A DNA stretch of 33,280 nucleotides from Candidatus Puniceispirillum sp. GTDB taxonomy: Bacteria; Pseudomonadota; Alphaproteobacteria; Puniceispirillales; Puniceispirillaceae. The position numbers were made by a program, and so were the translations under genes. Below, piece after piece: positions 17,004 to 25,168 of the stretch (its first letter is position 1; the number at the start of each line of letters is the position of its first letter). The stretch is from assembly GCA_016778895.1 (NCBI GenBank), contig JADHOR010000020.1, positions 1-33,280 of the forward strand, given 5' to 3'. The notes beneath the pieces are model-generated. The model did not search any database, was not told the DNA's origin, and saw only the letters and a list, made by a program, of their open reading frames with translations.

Positions 17004-17795
17004 ATGATCATGCTGCTAAATGCTGTCAAAAACATCATTGGATCTGACGCGCCTGCGACGCCGATGCTATTCCGCCTGCTTGGGCTTGCTGCGTTGCTTG
17101 GTCTTGGCGGCTGTTCGGGCAATTGGGGCTGGTATGTTGTCAATCCGGCCACCGAAACTGGTCGCCGCAATTTGTCATTTCTGATTGATGGTCTTTATTT
17201 CACCATTGGCCTGTCTGTGACGGCAATATTAATCTCGATTTGTCTTGGGTTGATGGTGGCCTTACCCGGTTTGTCGCGTCGCCGTTCGTCCAAGGCGATT
17301 AACCGTGTCTATGTCGAGCTGGTGCGCGCCATCCCAATTCTAGTGCTGATTTTATGGGTTTATTATGGGCTGCCACAAGTCGCTAGCCTGTCAATTTCGG
17401 TGTTCTGGGCGGGCGTACTGGCTTTGGCAATTTCAGATAGCGCGTTTCAGGCGGAAATTTTCCGCGCTGGCATCCAGTCAATTGACCGCGGCCAGTATGA
17501 GGCAGCGCATTCGGTTTCGTTGAATTATCGTGACACCATGAGGTATGTAATTTTGCCGCAAGCGATCAAACGGATTTTGCCAGCGCTTGGGAACCAGCTC
17601 GTTTATATGCTCAAAATGTCATCGCTGGTGTCGGTGATTGGGATGCAGGAACTCACCCGCCGCGCCAATGAATTGGTAGTGACCGAATATCGGCCGTTGG
17701 AAATCTATACAGTTTTGGTGCTTGAGTATCTGGTGGTGATACTGATTGTGTCGGCAGGCGTTCGCTGGCTGGAGCGCCGCCTAGAGACAAGCTGA
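17004..17795 (+). CDS. Amino-acid-type ABC transporter permease
   Basis: This is an inner-membrane permease of the HisM/GlnP type, 263 residues. After an N-terminal hydrophobic stretch comes a short periplasmic part (NWGWYVVNPATETG), then the core: GLYFTIGLSVTAILISI, YVELVRAIPILVLILWVYYG, and the coupling loop QYEAAHSVSLNYRDTMRYVILPQAIKRILPALGN. Only one permease gene is present, so a homodimer is likely. The start at 17004 has AGAGG upstream; 17010 and 17064 are alternatives. Unusually, the first hydrophobic segment ends in LGLGGCSG, which looks like a lipoprotein cleavage site (Cys37). Confidence 0.9.
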   Translation: MIMLLNAVKNIIGSDAPATPMLFRLLGLAALLGLGGCSGNWGWYVVNPATETGRRNLSFLIDGLYFTIGLSVTAILISICLGLMVALPGLSRRRSSKAINRVYVELVRAIPILVLILWVYYGLPQVASLSISVFWAGVLALAISDSAFQAEIFRAGIQSIDRGQYEAAHSVSLNYRDTMRYVILPQAIKRILPALGNQLVYMLKMSSLVSVIGMQELTRRANELVVTEYRPLEIYTVLVLEYLVVILIVSAGVRWLERRLETS

Positions 17796-17838
17796 TTAGG
17801 GGCGGCTATTTAAGGCGTTACTTTCGTTCATACTTTAC

Positions 17839-17861
17839 TTTGCGGTCGTTTTTACCGCAAA
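17839..17861. terminator. Stem-loop between permease and crotonase-family gene
   Basis: TTTGCGGT and ACCGCAAA form a perfect 8-base stem around a 7-base loop (CGTTTTT), 43 bases after the permease stop. No strong T run follows on either strand, so it may be a weak terminator, an mRNA-stabilising hairpin, or a protein-binding site. Confidence 0.4.
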
Positions 17862-17896
17862 ATTTCAGCCCCGAGGAAGAGCGAGGTGGCACGACC

Positions 17897-18706
17897 ATGG
17901 TAAGAACTGAAAACACCAAGGCATCCGACCGATTGCAGAGTGAGCATAAGGCAGATGGCATATTGCGTTTGACCTTGAATGATCCGGGTCGGCGAAACGC
18001 TTTATCCGAGGCAATGCTAGACCAGCTGGGCGCGGCATTGGCTGACGCGGCGGTTGATGCCCGTGTGCGGGTTATCATTTTGGCGGCAAACGGACCTGCC
18101 TTTTGTGCAGGCCATGATCTAAAGGAAATGACCGCCGGCCGCGCCCATGCCGATAGCGGTGAGGCTTATTTTACCGATGTCCTGAAACGCTGTTCGTCGG
18201 TGATGATGTCGATCCTGCAAAATCCGAAACCGGTGATTGCCGAAGTGGCGGCAACTGCGACCGCCGCCGGGTGTCAATTGGTGGCGAGCTGTGATCTGGC
18301 CTATGCGGCTGCATCGGCGCGCTTTAGTACGCCCGGTGTGCATATTGGCCTATTCTGTTCAACGCCAATGGTGGCGTTATCACGCAATGTCGGCGCAAAA
18401 CACGCCATGGAAATGCTGTTGACCGGCGATATGGTCACTGCCGATCGTGCCGCCGAAATTGGGCTTATTAACGCTGTTGTTGATGATGCTGAGCTTGTTG
18501 ATCATGTGAATGCTATTGCCCAAAAGATTGCCAGCAAATCGCCGGTGACGCTGGCGATTGGCAAAAGCGCCTTTTATGCACAACGTGAATTACCCATTGC
18601 CGATGCCTATGATTATGCATCACGGGTAATGGTGGAAAATATGCTGCACCGGGATGCGGCCGAGGGGATCAGCGCATTTATTGAAAAGCGTGATCCAAAA
18701 TGGTAA
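17897..18706 (+). CDS. Enoyl-CoA hydratase/isomerase (crotonase) family protein, ECHDC3-like
   Basis: The 269-residue protein has the crotonase fold. LTLNDPGRRNALSEAML is near residue 30, oxyanion-hole segment GPAFCAGHDLKEM near 65, and AAGCQLVASCDLAYA and FSTPGVHIGLFCSTP follow. The segments match the ECHDC3-type subgroup (GHDLKE, CQLVASCD, GLFCSTP). The two glutamates of true enoyl-CoA hydratases are replaced: Gln in GCQL where hydratases have GGCE, and Gly in TPGV where they have PE. Water addition by the classical mechanism is therefore doubtful. The ATG at 17897 is preceded by GAGGT. It lies 36 bases upstream of an acyl-CoA synthetase gene, suggesting a CoA-ester substrate. Confidence 0.88.
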   Translation: MVRTENTKASDRLQSEHKADGILRLTLNDPGRRNALSEAMLDQLGAALADAAVDARVRVIILAANGPAFCAGHDLKEMTAGRAHADSGEAYFTDVLKRCSSVMMSILQNPKPVIAEVAATATAAGCQLVASCDLAYAAASARFSTPGVHIGLFCSTPMVALSRNVGAKHAMEMLLTGDMVTADRAAEIGLINAVVDDAELVDHVNAIAQKIASKSPVTLAIGKSAFYAQRELPIADAYDYASRVMVENMLHRDAAEGISAFIEKRDPKW

Positions 18707-18742
18707 CAGGCAACGCTGGTTTGTGATAAGGGGGCGACATAA

Positions 18743-20377
18743 ATGACAAATCCATATGATATCGGGCTTGACCAGAATCCAGCGAATTACCAGCCTTTGA
18801 CGCCGCTAACATTTCTTGAGCGTGCAGCGATGGTGTTTGCCGCTCAAACCGCGGTCATCCATGGCAAATTGCGCCGTGATTACGCGTCGCTTTATGCGCG
18901 GTGCCGGCAATTGGCAAGCGTATTGGCAGCGGCCGGTCTTGGTCGCGGCGATACCGTTTCGGTTATGCTGTTGAACACCCCGGCGATGATCGAGGCGCAT
19001 TACGGTGTTCCGATGTCAGGGGCGGTTCTGCATTCGCTAAATACGCGGCTTGATGCGGCGACAATTGCGTTTCAGCTAGACCATGCCGAAACTAAAATTC
19101 TGATCACCGATATTGCGCTTTTGCCGCGTATTCGTGAGGCTTTGGCACGGGCCAAGACCAGCCCGCTTCTGGTGGTTTATGACGACCCCGAATTTGGCGG
19201 TGAGGCGCCTAGCTATGATGAGATTGAGTATGAAAATTTCATCGCTGCCGGCGACGCCGATTTTGTCTGGAAGATGCCTGATGATGAATGGGATGCGATT
19301 TCGATCAATTACACCTCGGGCACGACCGGCGATCCAAAGGGCGTTGTCTATCATCATCGTGGTGCCTATTTGTTGGCGCAGGGCAATGCCCTGACCGCAT
19401 CAATGAAAAAACACGCCGTCTATTTGTGGACATTGCCGATGTTCCATTGCAATGGCTGGTGCTTTCCATGGACAATTTCGGCAGTTTCAGGAACCCATGT
19501 CTGTCTTCGTGATGTGCGTGCCGAGGATATCTGGAAGGCAATTCTAGATCACCGCGTCAGCCACATGTGCGGTGCGCCGATCGTGATGTCGCTTGTCGTG
19601 GCGGGCAAGCCCGATAGTGCCAAGCTGGATTATGAGGTTGAGTTCTTTACCGCCGCCGCGCCGCCACCCGAGGCGGTGCTTGCTGCGATGAAACAGGCAG
19701 GCTTTAACGTAACGCATCTTTACGGGCTGACTGAAACCTACGGCCCGTCGGTGGTCAATGACTGGCATTCTAGCTGGGATCAGCTTGATAACGCCAAGCA
19801 GGCGGCGCTAAAGGCGCGGCAGGGGGTGCGTTATCTGGCGCTTGAGGGGCTGGATGTTGTCGATGCGGAAACGATGGTGCCAGTACCACGAGACGGCACC
19901 ACGATTGGTGAGGTTGTAATGCGCGGCAATGTGGTGATGAAGGGGTATTTCAAAAATCCCGCTTCGACCGATCGTGCCTTTGCTGGTGGCTGGTTCCATT
20001 CGGGTGACTTAGGCGTTGTGCATCCGGACGGCTATGTCCAGTTAAAAGACAGATCAAAAGATATCATCATCTCGGGCGGCGAAAATATTTCGTCAATCGA
20101 GGTTGAGGACGCGCTCTATAAGCATCCGGCGGTAGCAAGCGTTGCGGTGGTTGCAATGCCACATGAAAAATGGGGTGAAACGCCCTGCGCCTTCATCGAG
20201 ATGGCTGACGGGAAAACTGCAACGCCTGATGAGCTGCGTGAGTGGTGCCGGCAAAACCTTGCTGGCTATAAAGTGCCAAGCGAATTCCGGTTTGAGTCCA
20301 TTCCTAAAACATCAACCGGAAAGATCCAGAAATATGCGTTGCGTCAACGGCTTGTCGGCGATGTCACCTCTGGCTGA
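18743..20377 (+). CDS. AMP-forming acyl-CoA synthetase (DmdB-like)
   Basis: This cytoplasmic ligase activates a carboxylic acid to its CoA ester with ATP, via an acyl-adenylate. The 544-residue protein shows the full set of adenylate-forming motifs. These are NYTSGTTGDPKGVVYHH near residue 188, LPMFHCNGWCFPW, LYGLTETYGP near 326, GWFHSGDLG near 416, DRSKDIIISGGENISS, and the C-terminal catalytic lysine in KTSTGKIQK near 525. The N-terminal MTNPYDIGLD and HSLNTRLDAATIAFQLDHA recall marine methylmercaptopropionate-CoA ligase (DmdB) and related medium- or short-chain ligases. Without DmdC/DmdD neighbours the substrate stays open. A strong AAGGGGG lies upstream. Confidence 0.9.
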   Translation: MTNPYDIGLDQNPANYQPLTPLTFLERAAMVFAAQTAVIHGKLRRDYASLYARCRQLASVLAAAGLGRGDTVSVMLLNTPAMIEAHYGVPMSGAVLHSLNTRLDAATIAFQLDHAETKILITDIALLPRIREALARAKTSPLLVVYDDPEFGGEAPSYDEIEYENFIAAGDADFVWKMPDDEWDAISINYTSGTTGDPKGVVYHHRGAYLLAQGNALTASMKKHAVYLWTLPMFHCNGWCFPWTISAVSGTHVCLRDVRAEDIWKAILDHRVSHMCGAPIVMSLVVAGKPDSAKLDYEVEFFTAAAPPPEAVLAAMKQAGFNVTHLYGLTETYGPSVVNDWHSSWDQLDNAKQAALKARQGVRYLALEGLDVVDAETMVPVPRDGTTIGEVVMRGNVVMKGYFKNPASTDRAFAGGWFHSGDLGVVHPDGYVQLKDRSKDIIISGGENISSIEVEDALYKHPAVASVAVVAMPHEKWGETPCAFIEMADGKTATPDELREWCRQNLAGYKVPSEFRFESIPKTSTGKIQKYALRQRLVGDVTSG

Positions 20378-20417
20378 TGCCCAGTTTAATATTTTGTCCA
20401 AAAGGGGGGAATTGAAC

Positions 20418-21269
20418 ATGCGCCTAGTTCGTTACGGTGAAATCGGTCAGGAAAAACCCGGCCTTATTGATGCGGCGGGTGTGCTCCGCGATTTGTCGGG
20501 GCATATTTCTGATATTGATGCCAGCGCAATTAACGATGCTGGCCTAGACCGGTTGCGGGGGCTGGCTCCGGCCAGCCTACCTGCGGTTGATGGCTCATCA
20601 CGGCTTGGTCCCTGTATCTCTGGCGTTGGCAAATTCATCTGTATTGGTTTGAATTTCCATGATCATGCGCGTGAAACTGGATTGCCAATTCCAGCGCATC
20701 CAATTGTGTTTATGAAGGCAACATCGTCAATCAATGGGCCGGATGATGATATCATCATGCCACGTGGATCAACCAAGAGTGACTGGGAAATCGAACTGGC
20801 GGTGGTGATTGGGACGCGCGCAAAATATGTAACTGTGGAAAACGCGCTGGATCATGTGGCCGGCTATTGTATCGTCAATGATGTGTCCGAGCGCCATATG
20901 CAGATGAACCTTACCGGTCAATGGACAAAGGGAAAATCATGCGATCATTATGGCCCTGTCGGGCCGTGGCTGGTTACCCGTGATGCGATACCTGATCCGC
21001 AAAAACTGTCGATGCAGCTGGCGGTCAATGGCAAGATGATGCAGGATGGCAGCACGGCCGATATGATTTTTTCTGTGGCCGAGATCATTGCGCATCTATC
21101 GGAGCTAATGACATTGCATCCCGGCGATATTATCGCCACTGGCACGCCTGCTGGTGTTGGCATGGGGCAAAAGCCTGATCCTGTATATCTGCGGCATGGC
21201 GATGTTATGACGCTAGACATTGCCGGTTTGGGTCGGCAGCAGCAGACCATTCTGGCTGATCCTAGCTAA
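20418..21269 (+). CDS. Fumarylacetoacetate hydrolase family protein
   Basis: Members of this metal-dependent family cleave or isomerise beta-diketo or hydroxy-diene acids. The 283-residue protein has an N-terminal small domain (MRLVRYGEIGQEKPGLID) and the catalytic domain: FICIGLNFHDHA, the ExE metal site in DWEIELAVVIG near residue 121, YCIVNDVSERHMQ, GKSCDHYGPVGPWL and GDIIATGTPAGVG. This matches the 2-hydroxyhepta-2,4-diene-dioate isomerase / fumarylpyruvate hydrolase / ureidoglycolate lyase group. The start is the ATG after AAGGGGGGAATT; the frame is open much further upstream, but there it overlaps the synthetase. It follows the synthetase gene by 40 bases and is followed by a terminator. 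Confidence 0.88.
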   Translation: MRLVRYGEIGQEKPGLIDAAGVLRDLSGHISDIDASAINDAGLDRLRGLAPASLPAVDGSSRLGPCISGVGKFICIGLNFHDHARETGLPIPAHPIVFMKATSSINGPDDDIIMPRGSTKSDWEIELAVVIGTRAKYVTVENALDHVAGYCIVNDVSERHMQMNLTGQWTKGKSCDHYGPVGPWLVTRDAIPDPQKLSMQLAVNGKMMQDGSTADMIFSVAEIIAHLSELMTLHPGDIIATGTPAGVGMGQKPDPVYLRHGDVMTLDIAGLGRQQQTILADPS

Positions 21270-21283
21270 TCTATCTATGGTGA

Positions 21284-21319
21284 AAGGCGGGTTCTGGCTT
21301 TGGACCTCGCCTTGTTTTT
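21284..21319 (+). terminator. Intrinsic terminator after the FAH-family gene
   Basis: AAGGCG-GGT and ACC-T-CGCCTT pair into a 9-base stem with one bulged T and an 11-base loop. GTTTTT follows at 21314-21319. It begins 15 bases after the stop at 21269 and separates the acyl-CoA cluster from the photolyase genes. It also argues against the photolyase frame being translated from 21300. Confidence 0.65.
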
Positions 21320-21407
21320 GCCACTGCTAACGCCTATATCGCTCACAGCTGTTCGTGCGAGTTTCGCGCGGCGCGCGCGGGTGTTATTTGGCAAGATCGA
21401 GGGTGCG

Positions 21408-22853
21408 ATGTCAGGTTCAATTCAAATTCACTGGTTTCGTCAAGATCTGCGGCTTGCTGATAATCCGGCATTGTCGGCAGCGGCAGCCAAAGGCGCGGTT
21501 CTGCCGGTTTATATTCTGGATGATGTTAATTCAGGCGCGTATTCCATGGGCGCGGCTAGCCGCTGGTGGCTGCAACATTCATTAAACGCGCTCAATCAAA
21601 CGCTTGATGGCAAGCTGGTGGTGCTGGCCGGTGATCCCGCCGAAATTCTGCCCCGGCTGGCGACAGCGGTGGCCGCAGCAGGCATTCATTGGAACCGCGC
21701 TTATGAGCCATGGCGGGTAGCCCGCGATGCGGCGATCAAGACGCAATTTGCCGCGCGTGGCATTGCTGTAAACAGCCATAATGGATCGCTATTATGGGAG
21801 CCTTGGGACGTGCTGAAAAACGATGGCACGCCATATAAAGTCTTTACGCCTTTTTATCGGCGCGGTTGTCTTTCGGCACCGCCGCCGCGCCGCCCGTTAC
21901 CAATGCCAGCAGATTTGAAGATTGCCAGATTTGATGAGGTAGGCACTGGTGCAGATGCGATCAATGCGCTTGGGCTGTTGCCGCAACATACTTGGCAGAA
22001 TCAGTTGGCGGCGGTTTGGGATATCGGCGAGGCGGCAGCACAGGGTCGGCTTAGCGCATTTCTAGATGACGGACTTGACGGCTATAAGGACGGGCGCAAT
22101 TTCCCTGCGCGGCGCAATGTATCGCGGCTTTCGGCTTATCTGCATTGGGGCGAGGTTTCACCAAATGCGGTTTGGTATGCGGCCAAGGACCGGATGGATG
22201 CTGGTATCGGTCAGGATCAGGATTGTGATCATTTTCTGTCTGAGCTTGGCTGGCGTGAATTTTCGCATTCGCTGCTATATCATTTCCCCGACCTGCCGCA
22301 TAAGAACCTGCAGCCGCGATTTGATAATTTTGACTGGCAGGACAATCCGACATTTCTGAAACGCTGGCAAAAGGGCTTGACTGGCTATCCGATTGTTGAT
22401 GCCGGCATGCGCGAATTATGGCAAGCCGGCTATATGCATAACCGCGTTCGGATGATTGTGGGCTCGTTTCTGGTAAAGAATCTTCGGCTTCACTGGCATC
22501 ATGGCGAGGCCTGGTTCTGGGATTGTCTGGTGGATGCTGATCTGGCCAATAATAGTGCCAGCTGGCAATGGATTGCTGGTTGCGGTGCTGATGCGGCACC
22601 TTTTTTCCGCATTTTCAACCCGATCACTCAAGGCGCAAAGTTTGATCCGTATGGTCATTATATCCGGCGCTATGTGCCCGAACTGGCGAATATGCCTGAC
22701 GCCTATCTGTGCAACCCGTGGGACGCACCGGCAGCGGTGCTGGACGGGGCTGGCGTGCGGCTTGGCGAGACTTACCCAAAGCCGATTGTCGATGTAAAAG
22801 CATCACGTGAGGCCGCATTAGCGGCATTTTCAGCATTGCGCGCAGCTTCATGA
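21408..22853 (+). CDS. phr: Deoxyribodipyrimidine photolyase (CPD class I type)
   Basis: This is a blue-light flavoenzyme that splits cyclobutane pyrimidine dimers. The 481-residue protein has the N-terminal antenna-binding Rossmann domain (IHWFRQDLRLADNPAL at residues 5-20). The FAD-binding helical domain follows, with NFPARRNVSRLSAYLHWGEV, LGWREFSHSLLYH, GYPIVDAGMRELW near residue 325, NRVRMIVGSFLVKNL and GCGADAAPFFRIFNP. These motifs are those of class I CPD photolyases, including the tryptophans around FAD. The start at 21408 has GAGGG upstream; the open frame reaches 21300 but would overlap a terminator. The last four bases overlap the next gene (ATGA), so both photolyases are translated together. 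Confidence 0.93.
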   Translation: MSGSIQIHWFRQDLRLADNPALSAAAAKGAVLPVYILDDVNSGAYSMGAASRWWLQHSLNALNQTLDGKLVVLAGDPAEILPRLATAVAAAGIHWNRAYEPWRVARDAAIKTQFAARGIAVNSHNGSLLWEPWDVLKNDGTPYKVFTPFYRRGCLSAPPPRRPLPMPADLKIARFDEVGTGADAINALGLLPQHTWQNQLAAVWDIGEAAAQGRLSAFLDDGLDGYKDGRNFPARRNVSRLSAYLHWGEVSPNAVWYAAKDRMDAGIGQDQDCDHFLSELGWREFSHSLLYHFPDLPHKNLQPRFDNFDWQDNPTFLKRWQKGLTGYPIVDAGMRELWQAGYMHNRVRMIVGSFLVKNLRLHWHHGEAWFWDCLVDADLANNSASWQWIAGCGADAAPFFRIFNPITQGAKFDPYGHYIRRYVPELANMPDAYLCNPWDAPAAVLDGAGVRLGETYPKPIVDVKASREAALAAFSALRAAS

Positions 22854-24382
22854 AAACGCTTCGCCTTGTTCTTGGCGATCAGCTCAGCCGCGACCTATCT
22901 AGCCTGACAGATATCGATAAAGATCAGGACATTGTGCTGATGGCCGAAGTGATGGCCGAAGTCACCTATGTAAAACATCACAAACGCAAAATCGCATTTT
23001 TGTTTTCGGCAATGCGGCATTTCGCCAAAGCGCTGGCAAACGAGGGCATCAGGGTGCGCTATCGGCGGCTTGATCATCCTGAAAATGCGGGCAGTCTTGC
23101 AGACGAGGTCGCTGCCGCAATTGCCGAATCCACCCCTGACCGGATTATCTTAACCGCCGCAGGGGAATACCGGTTGGCTGACGAGATGGCCGGGTGGCAG
23201 GCACGTTTTGGTCTGCCGGTGGAAATCCGCACAGATACAAGATTTCTGTTTGGGCTTGACCAATTTGCCGAATGGGCGGAGGGCCGGAAGTCGCTTCGCA
23301 TGGAGTTTTTCTACCGCGATTTAAGACGTCGTTATAATGTGCTGATGGCGGCTGACGAGCCAATCGGCGGCAAGTGGAATTATGATGCTGATAATCGCCA
23401 GCCGCCAAAGGATGGATTAACAATCCCGCCGCCAAGCAGCTATGCGCCGGATGCGATTACGGCTGAGGTGTTGGCACTGGTCGAGGCGCGCTGTCGTGAT
23501 CATTTTGGCCAACTTGACGGATTTGATTTTGCCGTGACCCGTGATCAAGCCTTGGCCGTGCTTGACCGGTTTATTGCGGAAAGACTGGAGCACTTTGGCA
23601 CCTATCAGGATGCGATGATTGAGGGTGAGCCGTGGATGTATCACAGCCATATCAGCCTCTATCTTAATGCCGGATTACTTGGCCCGATGGAAATTATCCG
23701 TGCGGCTGAGGTGGCCTATCATGCGGGTGCGGCGCCGTTGAATGCAGTGGAGGGCTTTATCCGACAAATTCTGGGCTGGCGTGAATTTGTGCGCGGGCTT
23801 TACTGGCTGAAAATGCCCGATTATGCGAGTGCTAATTTCCTTGAGGCGAACCGGCCGCTACCAGATTTTTTCTGGACCGGAGATACGGCGATGAACTGCC
23901 TTCGCCAGTCAATTAAGCAAACTCACGATTTGGCTTATGCGCATCATATCCAGCGGCTTATGGTGCTTGGCAATTTTGCGCTGATTTCTGGCTTGTCACC
24001 GCAAGCTGTCAATGAATGGTTCTTGGTTGTGTATGCTGATGCGTATGAGTGGGTGGTGTTGCCCAATGTGTCGGGAATGGCGCTGTTTGCTGATGGGGGC
24101 TATCTTGCCAGCAAACCCTATGCGGCGGGGGGCGCTTATATAAACCGGATGTCGGATTACTGTAAAAATTGCCGGTATAAGGTGGCAGAAAAATCTGGCG
24201 AAGATGCGTGTCCTTTTAACTATCTTTACTGGGACTTTTTGGCGCGGCATCGCGCCAAGCTGAGCGGTAATCCGCGTCTTGGCATGATTTACCGTAGCTT
24301 CGATAAGATGTCACCGGAAAAACAGGCTGCAGTTAGTCATGATGCCGATCGGTTTCTGCAAAGCCTTGATCGCGCCGATTAG
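22850..24382 (+). CDS. Iron-sulfur (6-4) photolyase / FeS-BCP cryptochrome-photolyase family
   Basis: This 510-residue protein belongs to the bacterial cryptochrome-photolyase branch that carries a [4Fe-4S] cluster and repairs (6-4) photoproducts, as described for Agrobacterium PhrB. The N-terminal part starts TLRLVLGDQLS, the usual family start. The four cluster cysteines are present at residues 350, 438, 441 and 454, the same numbers as in PhrB. The histidine pair at 365/366 includes the residue matching the repair-essential His366. ILGWREFVRGLYW and YADAYEWVVLPNVSGM line the FAD site. It overlaps the CPD photolyase gene by four bases, making a two-lesion repair operon. Confidence 0.92.
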   Translation: MKTLRLVLGDQLSRDLSSLTDIDKDQDIVLMAEVMAEVTYVKHHKRKIAFLFSAMRHFAKALANEGIRVRYRRLDHPENAGSLADEVAAAIAESTPDRIILTAAGEYRLADEMAGWQARFGLPVEIRTDTRFLFGLDQFAEWAEGRKSLRMEFFYRDLRRRYNVLMAADEPIGGKWNYDADNRQPPKDGLTIPPPSSYAPDAITAEVLALVEARCRDHFGQLDGFDFAVTRDQALAVLDRFIAERLEHFGTYQDAMIEGEPWMYHSHISLYLNAGLLGPMEIIRAAEVAYHAGAAPLNAVEGFIRQILGWREFVRGLYWLKMPDYASANFLEANRPLPDFFWTGDTAMNCLRQSIKQTHDLAYAHHIQRLMVLGNFALISGLSPQAVNEWFLVVYADAYEWVVLPNVSGMALFADGGYLASKPYAAGGAYINRMSDYCKNCRYKVAEKSGEDACPFNYLYWDFLARHRAKLSGNPRLGMIYRSFDKMSPEKQAAVSHDADRFLQSLDRAD

Positions 24383-24505
24383 CCCGATAATTGACCCGCC
24401 TAAATGCAGCAGCGGAGAATTTAACAGCAGCGACAGCAATAATTTGCTACAATATTCGACAGAGCTGGAGTGACCAGACAGCGATGGCAATATTGCGAGG
24501 ATCAG

Positions 24506-25153
24506 ATGGCAAGGCATAGACGGAGCTTAGGTGCGTTAGTTATTGTTGGGGTTGTCCGCCTTATCTTGACTGCGGGATTATTAATTGGTGTCTTTGCCGG
24601 CTTGTCTGCCTGTGCGCGAAAGGACGTCACCCATCTTTTAGAACGCCGGCCATCGTTGGTGCTGGAAGATTTTTTTGCCGGCGAGACGATCGCTCTTGGT
24701 ATTTTTGAAGACCGGTTTGGCAATCTGCGACGGCAATTCAGAGTCAACCTAGAAGGTACTGTCACAGGCAACCGGCTAGTGCTTGATGAGACCTTTTTAT
24801 ATGAGGATGGTGAAAAAGCATCACGCATCTGGACGATTGATAATCTTGGTCGTGTCGAAGATGGCACATTCCGGTATGAAGGCAGGGCTGATGATGTTGA
24901 TGGCCGTGCGAGCGGGCGCATCGCGGGCAATGGGCTGAATTGGCAATATGATGTTAGCCTTGAAATGGCAGGCAGTAAAATGGATGTCCATTTCGACGAT
25001 TGGATTTATCGGCAAAGTGAGGATATCGCGATTAACCGTGCCTATGTCAGCAAGTTCGGCGTTGAAATTGGTTCGGTAACAATTGTGTTCCTGCGCGGTA
25101 AGGCGGCGGCAGCGGTTGGCCCGCTAGACGTTGAACAATGGATTGCCCAGTAA
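24506..25153 (+). CDS. DUF3833 family lipoprotein
   Basis: The 215-residue protein has a hydrophobic N-terminal segment ending in LSAC (Cys36), a lipoprotein cleavage site, so it is probably anchored in the membrane facing the periplasm. The rest follows the DUF3833 pattern: LVLEDFFAGETIALGIFEDRFG, LDETFLYEDGEKASRIWTI, ASGRIAGNGLNWQYD, and HFDDWIYRQSEDIAINRAYVSKFGVEIG. The biochemical function is unknown. Members are often near photolyase, cfa-like and ChrR/sigma-factor genes, which links them to light or singlet-oxygen stress. Here it follows two photolyase genes in the same direction, in line with that. The start at 24506 has GAGGA upstream; the frame opens at 24470. Confidence 0.85.
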   Translation: MARHRRSLGALVIVGVVRLILTAGLLIGVFAGLSACARKDVTHLLERRPSLVLEDFFAGETIALGIFEDRFGNLRRQFRVNLEGTVTGNRLVLDETFLYEDGEKASRIWTIDNLGRVEDGTFRYEGRADDVDGRASGRIAGNGLNWQYDVSLEMAGSKMDVHFDDWIYRQSEDIAINRAYVSKFGVEIGSVTIVFLRGKAAAAVGPLDVEQWIAQ

Positions 25154-25168
25154 GGGCCTGGGCTGGCG

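Noticed and set aside
18743-20377. Naming the acyl-CoA synthetase outright as DmdB
   Set aside because: Sequence style is similar, but the DmdC and DmdD genes are not adjacent and related ligases act on many acids, so only a DmdB-like label is justified.
20142-20417. Extended N-terminus of the FAH-family frame overlapping the acyl-CoA synthetase
   Set aside because: The overlap encodes nothing family-like and the ATG at 20418 has a strong ribosome binding site at the normal family start.
21300-21407. Extended N-terminus of the CPD photolyase frame
   Set aside because: It would start inside a terminator hairpin and adds 36 residues before the conserved start; the ATG at 21408 has GAGGG upstream.
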